Assembly (NCBI RefSeq): GCF_027947575.1
Contig: NZ_CP116256.1
Span: 3,348,001 to 3,412,000 of the forward strand
DNA length: 64,000 nt
Reading direction: 5' to 3'
Source of the DNA: Streptomyces rubrogriseus
GTDB taxonomy: Bacteria; Actinomycetota; Actinomycetes; Streptomycetales; Streptomycetaceae
Translations under genes and position numbers: made by a program
The notes under the pieces: generated by a model
What the model saw: only the letters and a program-made list of their open reading frames with translations
Database searches by the model: none
What the model was told of the DNA's origin: nothing
In this document: positions 18,081 through 27,132 of the stretch, one piece after another
Layout of the letters: every line of letters starts with the position of its first letter
Numbering within the stretch: position 1 is the first letter of the stretch

Positions 18081-18997
18081 GCACCGCCGAGAAGACCCGG
18101 CCCGCCGAACGGACCCGGGCCGTCGACCGGGAACGCAAGCGCGAACCGCGCATCACCGACGAGCACGGCCGCCGGGTACGCGGCTGGGAACTGGCCCTGC
18201 GCTACCTTCTGCTGCTCGGCGTCCTCGCCCTGACCATCGGGCCGTTCCTGTGGCAGCTGTCGACCTCGCTCAAGGGCCCCACCGAGGACATCTTCAGCTC
18301 CCCGCCGAAGTTCCTCCCCTCCGACCCCACCCTGCACAACTACGAGCGGGTCGCCGACACCATCCCGGTGTGGGACTACGCCCTGAACTCCCTGAAGGTC
18401 GCCGCGGCCAACGTCGTCACCAACTGCGTCGGCGCCGCCCTCGCCGGCTACGCCCTGGCCCGCCTGCGCTACCGCGGCCGGCGCGTCGCCACCCTGGTGT
18501 TCATCCTGGCCATGCTCGTGCCGGTGGAGGGCATCATCATCGCCCAGTTCACCACCATGCGGGAGCTGGGCCTCAACAACACCCTGATCGGCGTGGTGCT
18601 CCCGGGCTGCGTCAGCGCCCTGAACGTGCTGCTGATGCGCAACGCCTTCCTCAACCTCCCCTACGAGATCGAGGAGGCCGCCTTCGTCGACGGCGCCAAC
18701 GTCTGGCAGCGGTTCTACCGGATCGCGCTGCCCGCGGTGAAGGGCACCCTGGCCGTCGTCGCGATCTTCGCTTTCATGGGCGCCTGGGACGACTTCCTGT
18801 GGCCCCTGATCGTGCTGAGCGACCCGTCCAAGTTCACCCTGACCATCGGCCTGAACTACCTGCACGGCACCTTCGCCAACGACGAACGCCTCGTCGCCGC
18901 CGGCACGATCATCGCCGTGGCGCCGCTCATCGTCCTCTTCGCCTGCCTCCAGCGGTACTTCTTCCGCGGCGTGGGCGAGGGCGCCGTCAAGGGCTGA
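18077..18997 (+). CDS. ABC sugar transporter permease (MalG/UgpE type)
   Basis: A 306-residue permease starting at the GTG that overlaps the previous stop, with AGGAGGAG just upstream. The N-terminal 40 residues are highly charged. About six helices follow, with the EAA loop EEAAFVDGANVWQRFYRIAL. It completes the membrane channel of the importer. The clan GH-A enzyme starts 31 bases downstream. Confidence 0.93.
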   Translation: MSTAEKTRPAERTRAVDRERKREPRITDEHGRRVRGWELALRYLLLLGVLALTIGPFLWQLSTSLKGPTEDIFSSPPKFLPSDPTLHNYERVADTIPVWDYALNSLKVAAANVVTNCVGAALAGYALARLRYRGRRVATLVFILAMLVPVEGIIIAQFTTMRELGLNNTLIGVVLPGCVSALNVLLMRNAFLNLPYEIEEAAFVDGANVWQRFYRIALPAVKGTLAVVAIFAFMGAWDDFLWPLIVLSDPSKFTLTIGLNYLHGTFANDERLVAAGTIIAVAPLIVLFACLQRYFFRGVGEGAVKG

Positions 18998-19028
18998 ACC
19001 ACCCGCTTCCCCCTCTCAAGGACACCGC

Positions 19029-20276
19029 ATGCCTTCTGCCGTGCGCTTCGGCGTCAACTACACCCCGAGCGTGGGGTGGTTCCACCACTGGCTCGACTTC
19101 GACCTCGACTCCGTACGCGCCGACCTGGACTCCATCGCCGCGCTGGACGTGGACCACGTCCGCGTCTTCCCGCTGTGGCCGTACTTCCAGCCCAACCGCA
19201 CCCTGATCCGCGAGCGCGCGGTCGAGCACCTGGTGGCGCTGGTCGACGCGGCCGGCGAACGCGGCCTCGACGTCAACGTGGACGGCCTCCAGGGCCATCT
19301 GAGCAGCTTCGACTACGTGCCGGCCTGGACCCGCACCTGGCACCGGCGCAATCTGTTCACCGACCCCGACGTCGTCGAGGGCCAGGCCGCCTACCTGCGC
19401 ACCCTCGCCGCCGCGCTGGCCGACCGCGCCAACTTCCTCGGCATGACCCTCGGCAACGAGGTCAACCAGTTCTCCGCCGGACCCCACCCCGACCCGGACC
19501 GCGCCACCAGCGTCCAGATCGACGCCTGGCTGGAGCGGATGCTGGCCGCCTGCGAGGAGGGCGCCCCGGGCCGCATGCACCTGCACGCCGAGTACGACGC
19601 CACCTGGTACCAGGACGACCAGCCCTTCACCCCGGCCCAGGCCGCCCGGCAGGGCGCCGTCACGGCGGTGCACTCCTGGGTCTTCAACGGCACCGCCCAG
19701 CGCCACGGCCGCACCTCCGTGCCCAGCGAGCACCACGCCGCCTACCTGATCGAGCTGAGCAAGGCCTGGGCCGACGACCCGCACCGCCCGGTGTGGCTCC
19801 AGGAAGTCGGCGCCCCCGCACCCCTGGTCCCCGCCGAGCACGCCGCCGCCTTCACCGAGGCGACCGTCGAGAACGCCCTGGACTGCCCCGACCTGTGGGG
19901 CGTCACCTGGTGGTGCTCGCACGACGTGTCCCGGGCGCTGGCCGACTTCCCGGAACTGGAGTACGGGCTCGGGCTCCTCACCAACGACCGGCGTCCCAAG
20001 GACACGGCCCGGGTGCTGGCGAGCGCGGCACGCGCGGCCCGGGACGGAGCCCGCCCCGCCCCCGCCCCGCGCACCACGGCCCTCGCCGTTCCCGCCGACC
20101 CCGCCGCGCGGTCGGCCTGCGCCCCCGGCGGCGCCGTCTTCGACGCCTTCTTCCGGCTGGTCGCCGACGGCGCCCGTCCCACCACCGTCCTCGACACCCG
20201 CGCCGCCGACACCGGACACCTCGCGGCCCGCGGCATCACCGAGGTCGTCGTCCCCGACCAGGTGACCGCCCCGTGA
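19029..20276 (+). CDS. Cytoplasmic clan GH-A glycosidase (GH5-like, mannanase-type)
   Basis: A 415-residue TIM-barrel glycosidase without a signal peptide, so it acts on imported sugar. The acid/base is probably E144 in TLGNEVNQ (NE pair of clan GH-A) and the nucleophile E259 in WLQEVGAP. The N-terminal FGVNYTPSVGWFHHW resembles GH5 and related endo-mannanase/beta-mannosidase proteins. The C-terminal 70 residues are Pro/Ala-rich and less conserved. Its place between the permeases and the GH38 gene supports a mannoside substrate, but the bond specificity is inferred. Confidence 0.8.
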   Translation: MPSAVRFGVNYTPSVGWFHHWLDFDLDSVRADLDSIAALDVDHVRVFPLWPYFQPNRTLIRERAVEHLVALVDAAGERGLDVNVDGLQGHLSSFDYVPAWTRTWHRRNLFTDPDVVEGQAAYLRTLAAALADRANFLGMTLGNEVNQFSAGPHPDPDRATSVQIDAWLERMLAACEEGAPGRMHLHAEYDATWYQDDQPFTPAQAARQGAVTAVHSWVFNGTAQRHGRTSVPSEHHAAYLIELSKAWADDPHRPVWLQEVGAPAPLVPAEHAAAFTEATVENALDCPDLWGVTWWCSHDVSRALADFPELEYGLGLLTNDRRPKDTARVLASAARAARDGARPAPAPRTTALAVPADPAARSACAPGGAVFDAFFRLVADGARPTTVLDTRAADTGHLAARGITEVVVPDQVTAP

Positions 20277-20413
20277 CCCCCGCCGCGCCCGGTACGACGA
20301 GCGCGCCGCACGATTCGAAGCGCGTCCCGCTGGGGAGCTGTACCTGACGTCGGCCCCCGCCACCGCCCGCCCAACCCCAGGCAATCACCCGCCCCCGACC
20401 CCGGAGCACCCGC

Positions 20414-23400
20414 ATGCATGACGACCGCAGCCTGGTCGAAGCCCGCCTCAAGCGCGTCCTCGACGAGCGTGTCCGCCCCGCCCTCTACCCCGAGTCCGTA
20501 CCGCTGGACGTGGCGGTCTGGAACGCGCCCGGCGAGCCCGTCCCGGTCGAGGAGGGACTCGCGGCCGAACCGCGGCCCATCGAGGTCGGCGCCCGCTGGG
20601 GCGCGCCCTGGGGCACCAGCTGGTTCCGCGTCACCGGCACCGTGCCGAAGGAGTGGGCCGGGAAGACCGTCGAGGCGATCCTCGACCTCGGCTTCGACGA
20701 GAACATGCCCGGCTTCCAGTGCGAGGGCCTGGTCTACCGCCCCGACGGCACCCCGGTGAAGGGCCTCAACCCGCGCAACCAGTGGGTGCGGATCGGCGCC
20801 CCCGTCGAGGGCGGCGAGGAGGTGCGCCTGCACGTCGAGGCGGCCTCCAACCCGGTCATCCTCGACTACCACCCCTTCGTGCCGACCCGGCTCGGCGACA
20901 AGGACACCGCGGGCAGCGAACCGCAGTACACCCTCACCCGCATGGACCTCGCCGTCCTCGACGAGACCGTGTGGAACCTGGTGCTCGACCTGGAGGTCCT
21001 CGGCGAGCTGATGGCCGAGCTGCCGGTCGAGTCGCCGCGCCGCTGGGAGATCCTGCGCGCCGTCGACAAGGCGCTGGACGCCATCGACCTCCAGGACGTG
21101 GGCGGCACGGCCGAGCAGGCCCGTTCCCGCCTCACCGGGGTGCTGGCCGCCCCCGCCGTCCCCTCCGCGCACCGCGTCAGCGCGGTCGGGCACGCGCACA
21201 TCGACTCGGCGTGGCTGTGGCCGCTGCGCGAGACCGTGCGCAAGGTGGCCCGCACCACCTCCAACATGACCGCCCTCCTGGAGGACGAGCCGGACTTCGT
21301 CTTCGCCATGTCGCAGGCCCAGCAGTGGGCGTGGGTGCGCGACCACCGGCCCGAGGTGTGGGCGCGGGTCAAGAAGGCGGTGGCCGACGGGCGGTTCGTG
21401 CCGACCGGCGGCATGTGGGTGGAGTCGGACACCAACATGCCCGGCTCGGAGGCGATGGCCCGGCAGTTCGTGCACGGCAAGCGCTTCTTCCTCGACGAGT
21501 TCGGCGTCGAGAACGACGAGGCGTGGCTGCCGGACACCTTCGGCTTCGCGGCGGGCCTCCCGCAGATCATCAAGGCGGCCGGCGCCAAGTACCTGCTGAC
21601 CCAGAAGATCTCCTGGTCCCAGACGAACAAGTTCCCGCACCACACCTTCCGCTGGGAGGGCATCGACGGCACCCGGATCTTCACCCACTTCCCGCCCGTC
21701 GACACCTACAACTGCTCGATGAAGGGCAGCGAGATCGCCCACGCGGCGAAGAACTTCAAGGACAAGGGCGTCGCCCGGCACTCCCTGGCCCCCACCGGCT
21801 GGGGCGACGGGGGCGGCGGCACCACCCGCGAGATGGTCGCCAAGGCGGCCCGGCTGCGGAACCTCGAAGGCTCGGCGACGGTCGAGTGGGAGACCCCGCA
21901 CGCCTTCTTCGAGAAGGCCGAGGCCGAGAACCCCGCGCCGCCCGTCTGGGTCGGCGAGCTGTACCTCGAACTGCACCGCGCCACCCTCACCAGCCAGGCC
22001 AAGACCAAGCAGGGCAACCGGCGCAGCGAACACCTGCTGCGCGAGGCCGAGCTGTGGGCGGCGACGGCGGCCGTGCGTGCCGGGTTCCCCTACCCGTACG
22101 ACGACCTGGACCGGATCTGGAAGACGGTCCTGCTGCACCAGTTCCACGACATCCTGCCCGGCTCATCCATCGCCTGGGTGCACCGCGAGGCCCGCGCCAC
22201 CTACGACCGCGTCGCCGAGGAGCTGAACGGCATCATCGACGCCGCCCAGCGCGCCCTGGCCGGCGAGGGCGACACCCCGCTGGTCTTCAACTCCGCCCCG
22301 CACGCGCGGGCCGGGGTCCCGGCGGGCGCCGCCACGTCCCCCGCGACCGAGGGACGCACCGACCTGGGCCCCCGCCCCGGCGGCGGCCACGTCCTGGACA
22401 ACGGCCTGCTGCGGGTCGAGATCGACGAGCGGGGCCTGGTGGTTTCGGCGTACGACCTCGCCGCCGACCGCGAGACGATCGCGCCGGGCGGGGCGGGCAA
22501 CCTGCTCCAGCTGCACCCGGACTTCCCGAACATGTGGGACGCCTGGGACGTCGACGAGTTCTACCGCAACACGGTCACCGACCTCACCGACGCCGACGAG
22601 GTCGCCCCCGGCGACGACGGCGCCTCGGTGCGGATCGTCCGCTCCTTCGGCTCCTCCCGCGTCACCCAGGTGCTGACCCTGGCGCCGGGGGAGCGGCGTC
22701 TCGAGGTGGACACCGAGGTGGACTGGCACGAGACGGAGAAGTTCCTCAAGCTCGCCTTCCCGCTCGACGTGCACGCCGAACGGTACGCGTCGGAGACCCA
22801 GTTCGGGCACTTCCACCGGCCCACCCACACCAACACCAGCTGGGAGGCGGCCAAGTTCGAGGCCTGCAACCACCGCTTCGTCCACCTGGAGGAGCCCGGC
22901 TGGGGCGTCGCCGTCGTCAACGACTCGACGTACGGCCACGACGTCACCCGTACCGTCCGCGGTGAGGGCGACCAGGGTACGACCACCACCGTCCGGGTCT
23001 CCCTCCTGCGCGCCCCGCGCTTCCCGGACCCCGAGACCGACCAGGGCGTGCACCGCTTCCGGCACGCGCTGGTGCCCGGCGCGGGCATCGGCGACGCCGT
23101 GCGCGAGGGCTGGCGGATCAACCTGCCCGAGCGGCACGTCACCGGCGGCGCCGCGGAGGTCGCGCCGCTCGTCACGGTGGACCGGGACGCGGTCGTCGTC
23201 ACGGCGGTCAAGCTCGCCGACGACGGCAGCGGCGACGTCGTGGTCCGCTTCCACGAGGCCCACGGCGGCCGGGCCCGCGCCACCCTCACCGCCGGGTTCG
23301 CGGTCGCGGACGTGCAGGTCACCGACCTGCTGGAGCGCCCCCTCGCGGACGTGGAGGCGCCCCGGCCGGACGGCGACCGGATCGCCGTACGCCTGCGTCC

Positions 23401-23437
23401 GTTCGAGCTGGTGACCCTGCGGCTGAAGCGCGGCTAG
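20414..23437 (+). CDS. GH38 alpha-mannosidase
   Basis: A 1007-residue class-II alpha-mannosidase of bacterial type, cytoplasmic (no signal peptide). GH38 features: zinc-binding HAHIDSAWLWP (H262 and D264), nucleophile D374 in LPDTFGFAAG, then HQFHDILPGSS, and beta-sandwich domains in the C-terminal 400 residues. It releases mannose from alpha-linked oligomannosides brought in by the ABC system. It is the last gene of the LacI-controlled operon, ending at a perfect hairpin. A 137-base gap upstream shows no separate operator that I can see. Confidence 0.95.
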   Translation: MHDDRSLVEARLKRVLDERVRPALYPESVPLDVAVWNAPGEPVPVEEGLAAEPRPIEVGARWGAPWGTSWFRVTGTVPKEWAGKTVEAILDLGFDENMPGFQCEGLVYRPDGTPVKGLNPRNQWVRIGAPVEGGEEVRLHVEAASNPVILDYHPFVPTRLGDKDTAGSEPQYTLTRMDLAVLDETVWNLVLDLEVLGELMAELPVESPRRWEILRAVDKALDAIDLQDVGGTAEQARSRLTGVLAAPAVPSAHRVSAVGHAHIDSAWLWPLRETVRKVARTTSNMTALLEDEPDFVFAMSQAQQWAWVRDHRPEVWARVKKAVADGRFVPTGGMWVESDTNMPGSEAMARQFVHGKRFFLDEFGVENDEAWLPDTFGFAAGLPQIIKAAGAKYLLTQKISWSQTNKFPHHTFRWEGIDGTRIFTHFPPVDTYNCSMKGSEIAHAAKNFKDKGVARHSLAPTGWGDGGGGTTREMVAKAARLRNLEGSATVEWETPHAFFEKAEAENPAPPVWVGELYLELHRATLTSQAKTKQGNRRSEHLLREAELWAATAAVRAGFPYPYDDLDRIWKTVLLHQFHDILPGSSIAWVHREARATYDRVAEELNGIIDAAQRALAGEGDTPLVFNSAPHARAGVPAGAATSPATEGRTDLGPRPGGGHVLDNGLLRVEIDERGLVVSAYDLAADRETIAPGGAGNLLQLHPDFPNMWDAWDVDEFYRNTVTDLTDADEVAPGDDGASVRIVRSFGSSRVTQVLTLAPGERRLEVDTEVDWHETEKFLKLAFPLDVHAERYASETQFGHFHRPTHTNTSWEAAKFEACNHRFVHLEEPGWGVAVVNDSTYGHDVTRTVRGEGDQGTTTTVRVSLLRAPRFPDPETDQGVHRFRHALVPGAGIGDAVREGWRINLPERHVTGGAAEVAPLVTVDRDAVVVTAVKLADDGSGDVVVRFHEAHGGRARATLTAGFAVADVQVTDLLERPLADVEAPRPDGDRIAVRLRPFELVTLRLKRG

Positions 23438-23450
23438 CGCCCTTGACGGG

Positions 23451-23479
23451 CCCGGCTCACCGGGGAGCGGTGAGCCGGG
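23451..23479. terminator. Bidirectional hairpin between GH38 and the convergent membrane gene
   Basis: CCCGGCTCACC (23451-23461) and GGTGAGCCGGG (23469-23479) form an 11-bp perfect stem with a 7-base loop. The left arm overlaps the stop codon of the leftward gene, so it can serve both strands. Confidence 0.8.
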
Positions 23480-24869
23480 TCGGCGGCAGGTACTCCCGCA
23501 CGTACGTCCGCTCCCAGCACGCGCCCGTCTCCCGCAGCTCCCGCCAGGTCGTGTACCGGTAGCGGAACAGCCGGGCCCGTACGAAGCGCGGCGGCGCGTC
23601 GGGCGGGAACGGGGAGCTGCGCAGCAGCCGCAGCGTGGCGCGGTCGTTCTCCAGCAGCCGTTCCACGAAGGTGCCGAACCACGGCCCGGCGTACGAGGGC
23701 GACAGCGCGGCGAACCACATCAGCCAGTCCAGACGCAGGTGGTACGGCGCGAACTGGCGCGGCCAGCGGTGCGGATCACCGGGTTTGCCCTTGAACTCGT
23801 ACTCCCGCCAGTCGCCGTCCTTCCTGGCGACCTCGTCGGCGGTGCCCTCGATCACCACCTCGTAGCGGACCCGGCTGACGGAACCGAAGGCGCCGTAGGT
23901 GTTCACCAGGTGGAGCGAGTCGAAGGAGCGGTTCATCACCTGGCGGCGGGAGATCATGTTGCGCACCGGCCGGTGGCTCAGGAACACCAGCAGCGCCGCC
24001 ACCGCCAGGACCACGGCCTCGTACCAGAGCGGCGCCGCGGCCACGGACGGGGCGTCGGCCGGGAAGCGGATCACCGACAGGGCCAGCACGATGGTGATCC
24101 AGTTGAGCCAGGAGAAGTTGCCCGAGAGCACCAGCCACAGCTGGGTGGCGATCATCAGCGCGGCGGCGGCCGTCGACACGGGGTGCGGGGCGAACAGGAG
24201 GAAGGGCACCACCAGCTGCGTGACGTGGTTCGCGGCGACCTCGACGCGGTGCAGGGGCCCAGGGAGGTGGTGGAAGAACCAGCTCAGCGGGCCCGGCATC
24301 GGCTGGGTCTCGTGGTGGTGGTCCAGGCAGGTCAGCTTCCGCCAGCACTCGTCGCCGCGCATCTTGATCAGCCCCGCCCCGAACTCCACCCGGAACAGCA
24401 GCCAGCGCAGCAGGAACAGCACCACGACCGGCGGCGCCACCTCCTCGTTGCCCAGGAACACGGCGACGAAGCCGGTCTCCAGGAGCAGCGACTCCCAGCC
24501 GAAGGAGTACCAGGTCTGTCCGACGTTGACGATCGAGAGGTACAGCGCCCACGGCACCAGCCACAGCAGCATCGCGCCCCACAGCGGCAGCAGCGAGTCC
24601 ACCCCGGCCGCCAGCGCCGCCGACACCGCGCAGCCCGCCCAGGCGCAGCCCGCGAAGAGCCGGTCCGAGTAGCGCCACTGGAACAGGCTCGGCGCCCGCC
24701 GGAACGGCACCCGCTCGACGAAGCGGGGCACCGGTGTCAGACCGCGCTCGCCGAGCAGCGCGCGGAACTGAAGGGCGGCCGTCAGGAAGGCGACCAGGTA
24801 GACGACGGCCAGCGCCCGCTGGAAGACCAGCCGGGCCAGCCAGTAGTCGGGTGCGGTGAACCACTCCAC
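23457..24869 (-). CDS. Lipase-maturation-factor-like multispan membrane protein
   Basis: A 470-residue integral membrane protein with several helices in the first 320 residues and a soluble C-terminal domain. WRYSDRLFAGCAWAG, LRWLLFRVEFGAGLIKMRGD, NHVTQLVVPFLLF and PRQFAPYHLRLDWLMWFAAL match the lipase maturation factor family, related to vertebrate LMF1 (folding of lipases in the ER). The bacterial role is unknown, and no lipase gene is adjacent. It diverges from the PAS-phosphatase gene. Confidence 0.85.
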   Translation of the reverse strand: MEWFTAPDYWLARLVFQRALAVVYLVAFLTAALQFRALLGERGLTPVPRFVERVPFRRAPSLFQWRYSDRLFAGCAWAGCAVSAALAAGVDSLLPLWGAMLLWLVPWALYLSIVNVGQTWYSFGWESLLLETGFVAVFLGNEEVAPPVVVLFLLRWLLFRVEFGAGLIKMRGDECWRKLTCLDHHHETQPMPGPLSWFFHHLPGPLHRVEVAANHVTQLVVPFLLFAPHPVSTAAAALMIATQLWLVLSGNFSWLNWITIVLALSVIRFPADAPSVAAAPLWYEAVVLAVAALLVFLSHRPVRNMISRRQVMNRSFDSLHLVNTYGAFGSVSRVRYEVVIEGTADEVARKDGDWREYEFKGKPGDPHRWPRQFAPYHLRLDWLMWFAALSPSYAGPWFGTFVERLLENDRATLRLLRSSPFPPDAPPRFVRARLFRYRYTTWRELRETGACWERTYVREYLPPTRLTAPR

Positions 24870-25001
24870 GGCCGGGCTCCTCTCGTACCCGCTCCGTGTA
24901 CCCCCGCCCCGGCCGGGGCCCCCTCCGGGCCTTTCGCCCTGTTTCCCCTGTCCGGCGACCAGGAGTCGAAGATTCCGACAAATCCTGGCAAGGTGGGGTC
25001 C

Positions 25002-27092
25002 ATGTCTGATCGGGGAGCGAGCGCCCCGTCACTCCCGGACGACTGGCCCGCCCACCCGGACCCGATCCTGGCGCTCAACCGCATGGGCAGCTTCGACTGG
25101 GACCTGGACGCCGGGCTGTTCCACATGGACGCCCAGGCCCACGAGGTGTTCGACCTGCGCCCGGAGGAGTACGACGGGCGCCCCGAGTCGCTGTCGCTGC
25201 GCGTGCCCACGGCGGAGAGCCGCCGGATGGACACGATCGTCGCGCAGGCCATGAAGGACGGCAGCGAGAACTACGGCACCTACTTCCGGCTGCGCCGCCG
25301 CGACGGCACCCTGCGCTGGACCCACACCCAGGGCTACATCCGCCGGGACGAGACCGGCCGCCCCCGGCGGATCATCGGCATCGTCCGCGACGCCACCCAG
25401 GAGATGGCCGACATCGCGGCCAACCGCGAGCAGGCCGCACTGGACGAGGCCCGCCGGCGGCTCACCAACGTCGTCCAGCTCGCCACGGCCGCCCTCGCGC
25501 ACGCCCGCACCGTGGACGACGTGATCGACGTGCTGCGCGACACCCACGGACTCACCCGGCTGGGCGCCACCAGCCTGGTGATGGGCCTGGTCGAGGCCGG
25601 CCGCATCCGGCTGGTCGCCGACGGCCCCGAGAACAGCTTCATCCCCGGGACCCGGGTCACCCGGATCGACGAGCCGTACCCGATGAGCGAGGCCGTACGG
25701 ACCCTCAGCCCCCGCTTCATCGAGTCGCCGGAGGAGTTCGCCGAGCGCTACCCCCGGCTGTGGCAGGACATCACCCACCTCGACATCACCGCGGCCGCCT
25801 ACCTGCCCCTGATCGCCCAGGCCCGGCCCATCGGCGCCATCGGGCTGCTCTACAGCGACCGGCACGGCTTCTCCCCGGAGGACCGCAACGTCCTGGTCGC
25901 GCTCGGCAGCGGCATCGCGCAGAGCCTCCAGCGGGCCATGCTCTACGAGCAGGAGATGGACCTCGCCGAGGGCCTCCAGCAGGCCATGCTGCCGCGCACC
26001 ATCCCCAGCGTGCCCGGCTGCGACGTCGCCGTCCGCTACCGCGCGGCCTCCATCGGCGGCGCGCTCGGCCGGGACATCGGCGGCGACTGGTACGACCTGA
26101 TCCCGCTGCCCGGCGGCCGCGTCGGCGCCGTGATCGGCGACGTCCAGGGCCACGACACGCACGCCGCCGCCGTCATGGGCCAGCTGCGCATCGTGCTGCG
26201 CGCCTACGCCGCCGAGGGCCACCCGCCGGCCACGGTCATGGCGCGGGCCTCCGTCTTCCTGCACGAGCTGGACACCGACCGCTTCGCGACCTGCCTGTAC
26301 GCGGAGGCCGACCTGGGCACCGGAGTGGTCCAGGTGGTCCGTGCCGGACACATCGACCCGCTGCTGCGCTTCGGCGACGGCACCTGCCGCCTGGTGCGCG
26401 TCGAGGGCGGGCTGCCGCTCGGCCTGTCCGCCGAGTTCGGGCGTCTCGCCTACCCGGTGGCCACCCTGGAGCTGGACCCGGGCAACACCCTGCTGCTGTG
26501 CACCGACGGTCTGGTCGAGCAGCCCGGCGCCGACCTCGACGAGGGCATGGACGTCCTCACCGCGCTGATCACCTCCGGGCCGCAGGACGTGCGGGACCTG
26601 GCCGACCGGCTGATCGACGTGGTCGACGAGCGGCGCGGCGACGACGACGTCGCGCTGCTGGTGCTGCGCCGGCACGGCCTGGGCGCCCCGCGGACCTTCG
26701 GCCGGGTCCAGCAGCACGTCTCCCCGGGCGACCCGGAGGGCCTCACCGAGGCCCGGCACATGATCCGCGCCGCCGTCCGCTCCTGGGGAGCCAAGGCGCA
26801 GAGCGACGAGATCGAGCTGGTCGCCGACGAGCTGATGACCAACGCCCTCATGCACACCGAGGGCTCGGCCGTCGTCACCCTGCGGCTGCTCACCGGAACC
26901 GACCGGCGGCTGCGGGTCGAGGTCGAGGACTCCTCCAGCGCCCTGCCGCGCCGCCGGGAGGCCGGGGACGACGGGGTGTCCGGACGGGGGCTGCTCCTGG
27001 TCGACACGCTCGCCGACGAGTGGGGCGTGGAGGCGCGCGGCGGCGGCAAGGTCGTCTGGGCGGAGTTCGTGGTGGCGCACGGGGCGGGCTGA
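25002..27092 (+). CDS. PAS-GAF-PP2C phosphatase with HATPase anti-sigma kinase domain
   Basis: A 696-residue soluble signalling protein: PAS (about 28-135), GAF (about 160-320), SpoIIE/RsbU-type PP2C phosphatase (about 345-550, with metal-binding DIGGDWYD, GDVQGHD and CTDGLVE), and a C-terminal RsbW-like HATPase (about 565-690, with ADELMTNALMHT and GRGLLLVD). It could dephosphorylate an anti-sigma-factor antagonist and also phosphorylate one, joining both arms of a partner-switch in one chain. The start at ATG 25002 follows AGGTGGGG; upstream in-frame sequence lacks coding character. No sigma or antagonist gene is adjacent. Confidence 0.9.
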   Translation: MSDRGASAPSLPDDWPAHPDPILALNRMGSFDWDLDAGLFHMDAQAHEVFDLRPEEYDGRPESLSLRVPTAESRRMDTIVAQAMKDGSENYGTYFRLRRRDGTLRWTHTQGYIRRDETGRPRRIIGIVRDATQEMADIAANREQAALDEARRRLTNVVQLATAALAHARTVDDVIDVLRDTHGLTRLGATSLVMGLVEAGRIRLVADGPENSFIPGTRVTRIDEPYPMSEAVRTLSPRFIESPEEFAERYPRLWQDITHLDITAAAYLPLIAQARPIGAIGLLYSDRHGFSPEDRNVLVALGSGIAQSLQRAMLYEQEMDLAEGLQQAMLPRTIPSVPGCDVAVRYRAASIGGALGRDIGGDWYDLIPLPGGRVGAVIGDVQGHDTHAAAVMGQLRIVLRAYAAEGHPPATVMARASVFLHELDTDRFATCLYAEADLGTGVVQVVRAGHIDPLLRFGDGTCRLVRVEGGLPLGLSAEFGRLAYPVATLELDPGNTLLLCTDGLVEQPGADLDEGMDVLTALITSGPQDVRDLADRLIDVVDERRGDDDVALLVLRRHGLGAPRTFGRVQQHVSPGDPEGLTEARHMIRAAVRSWGAKAQSDEIELVADELMTNALMHTEGSAVVTLRLLTGTDRRLRVEVEDSSSALPRRREAGDDGVSGRGLLLVDTLADEWGVEARGGGKVVWAEFVVAHGAG

Positions 27093-27132
27093 ACCCGCTG
27101 GCGCCGGCGGTGGCCGGTGGCACTCTGGACGT

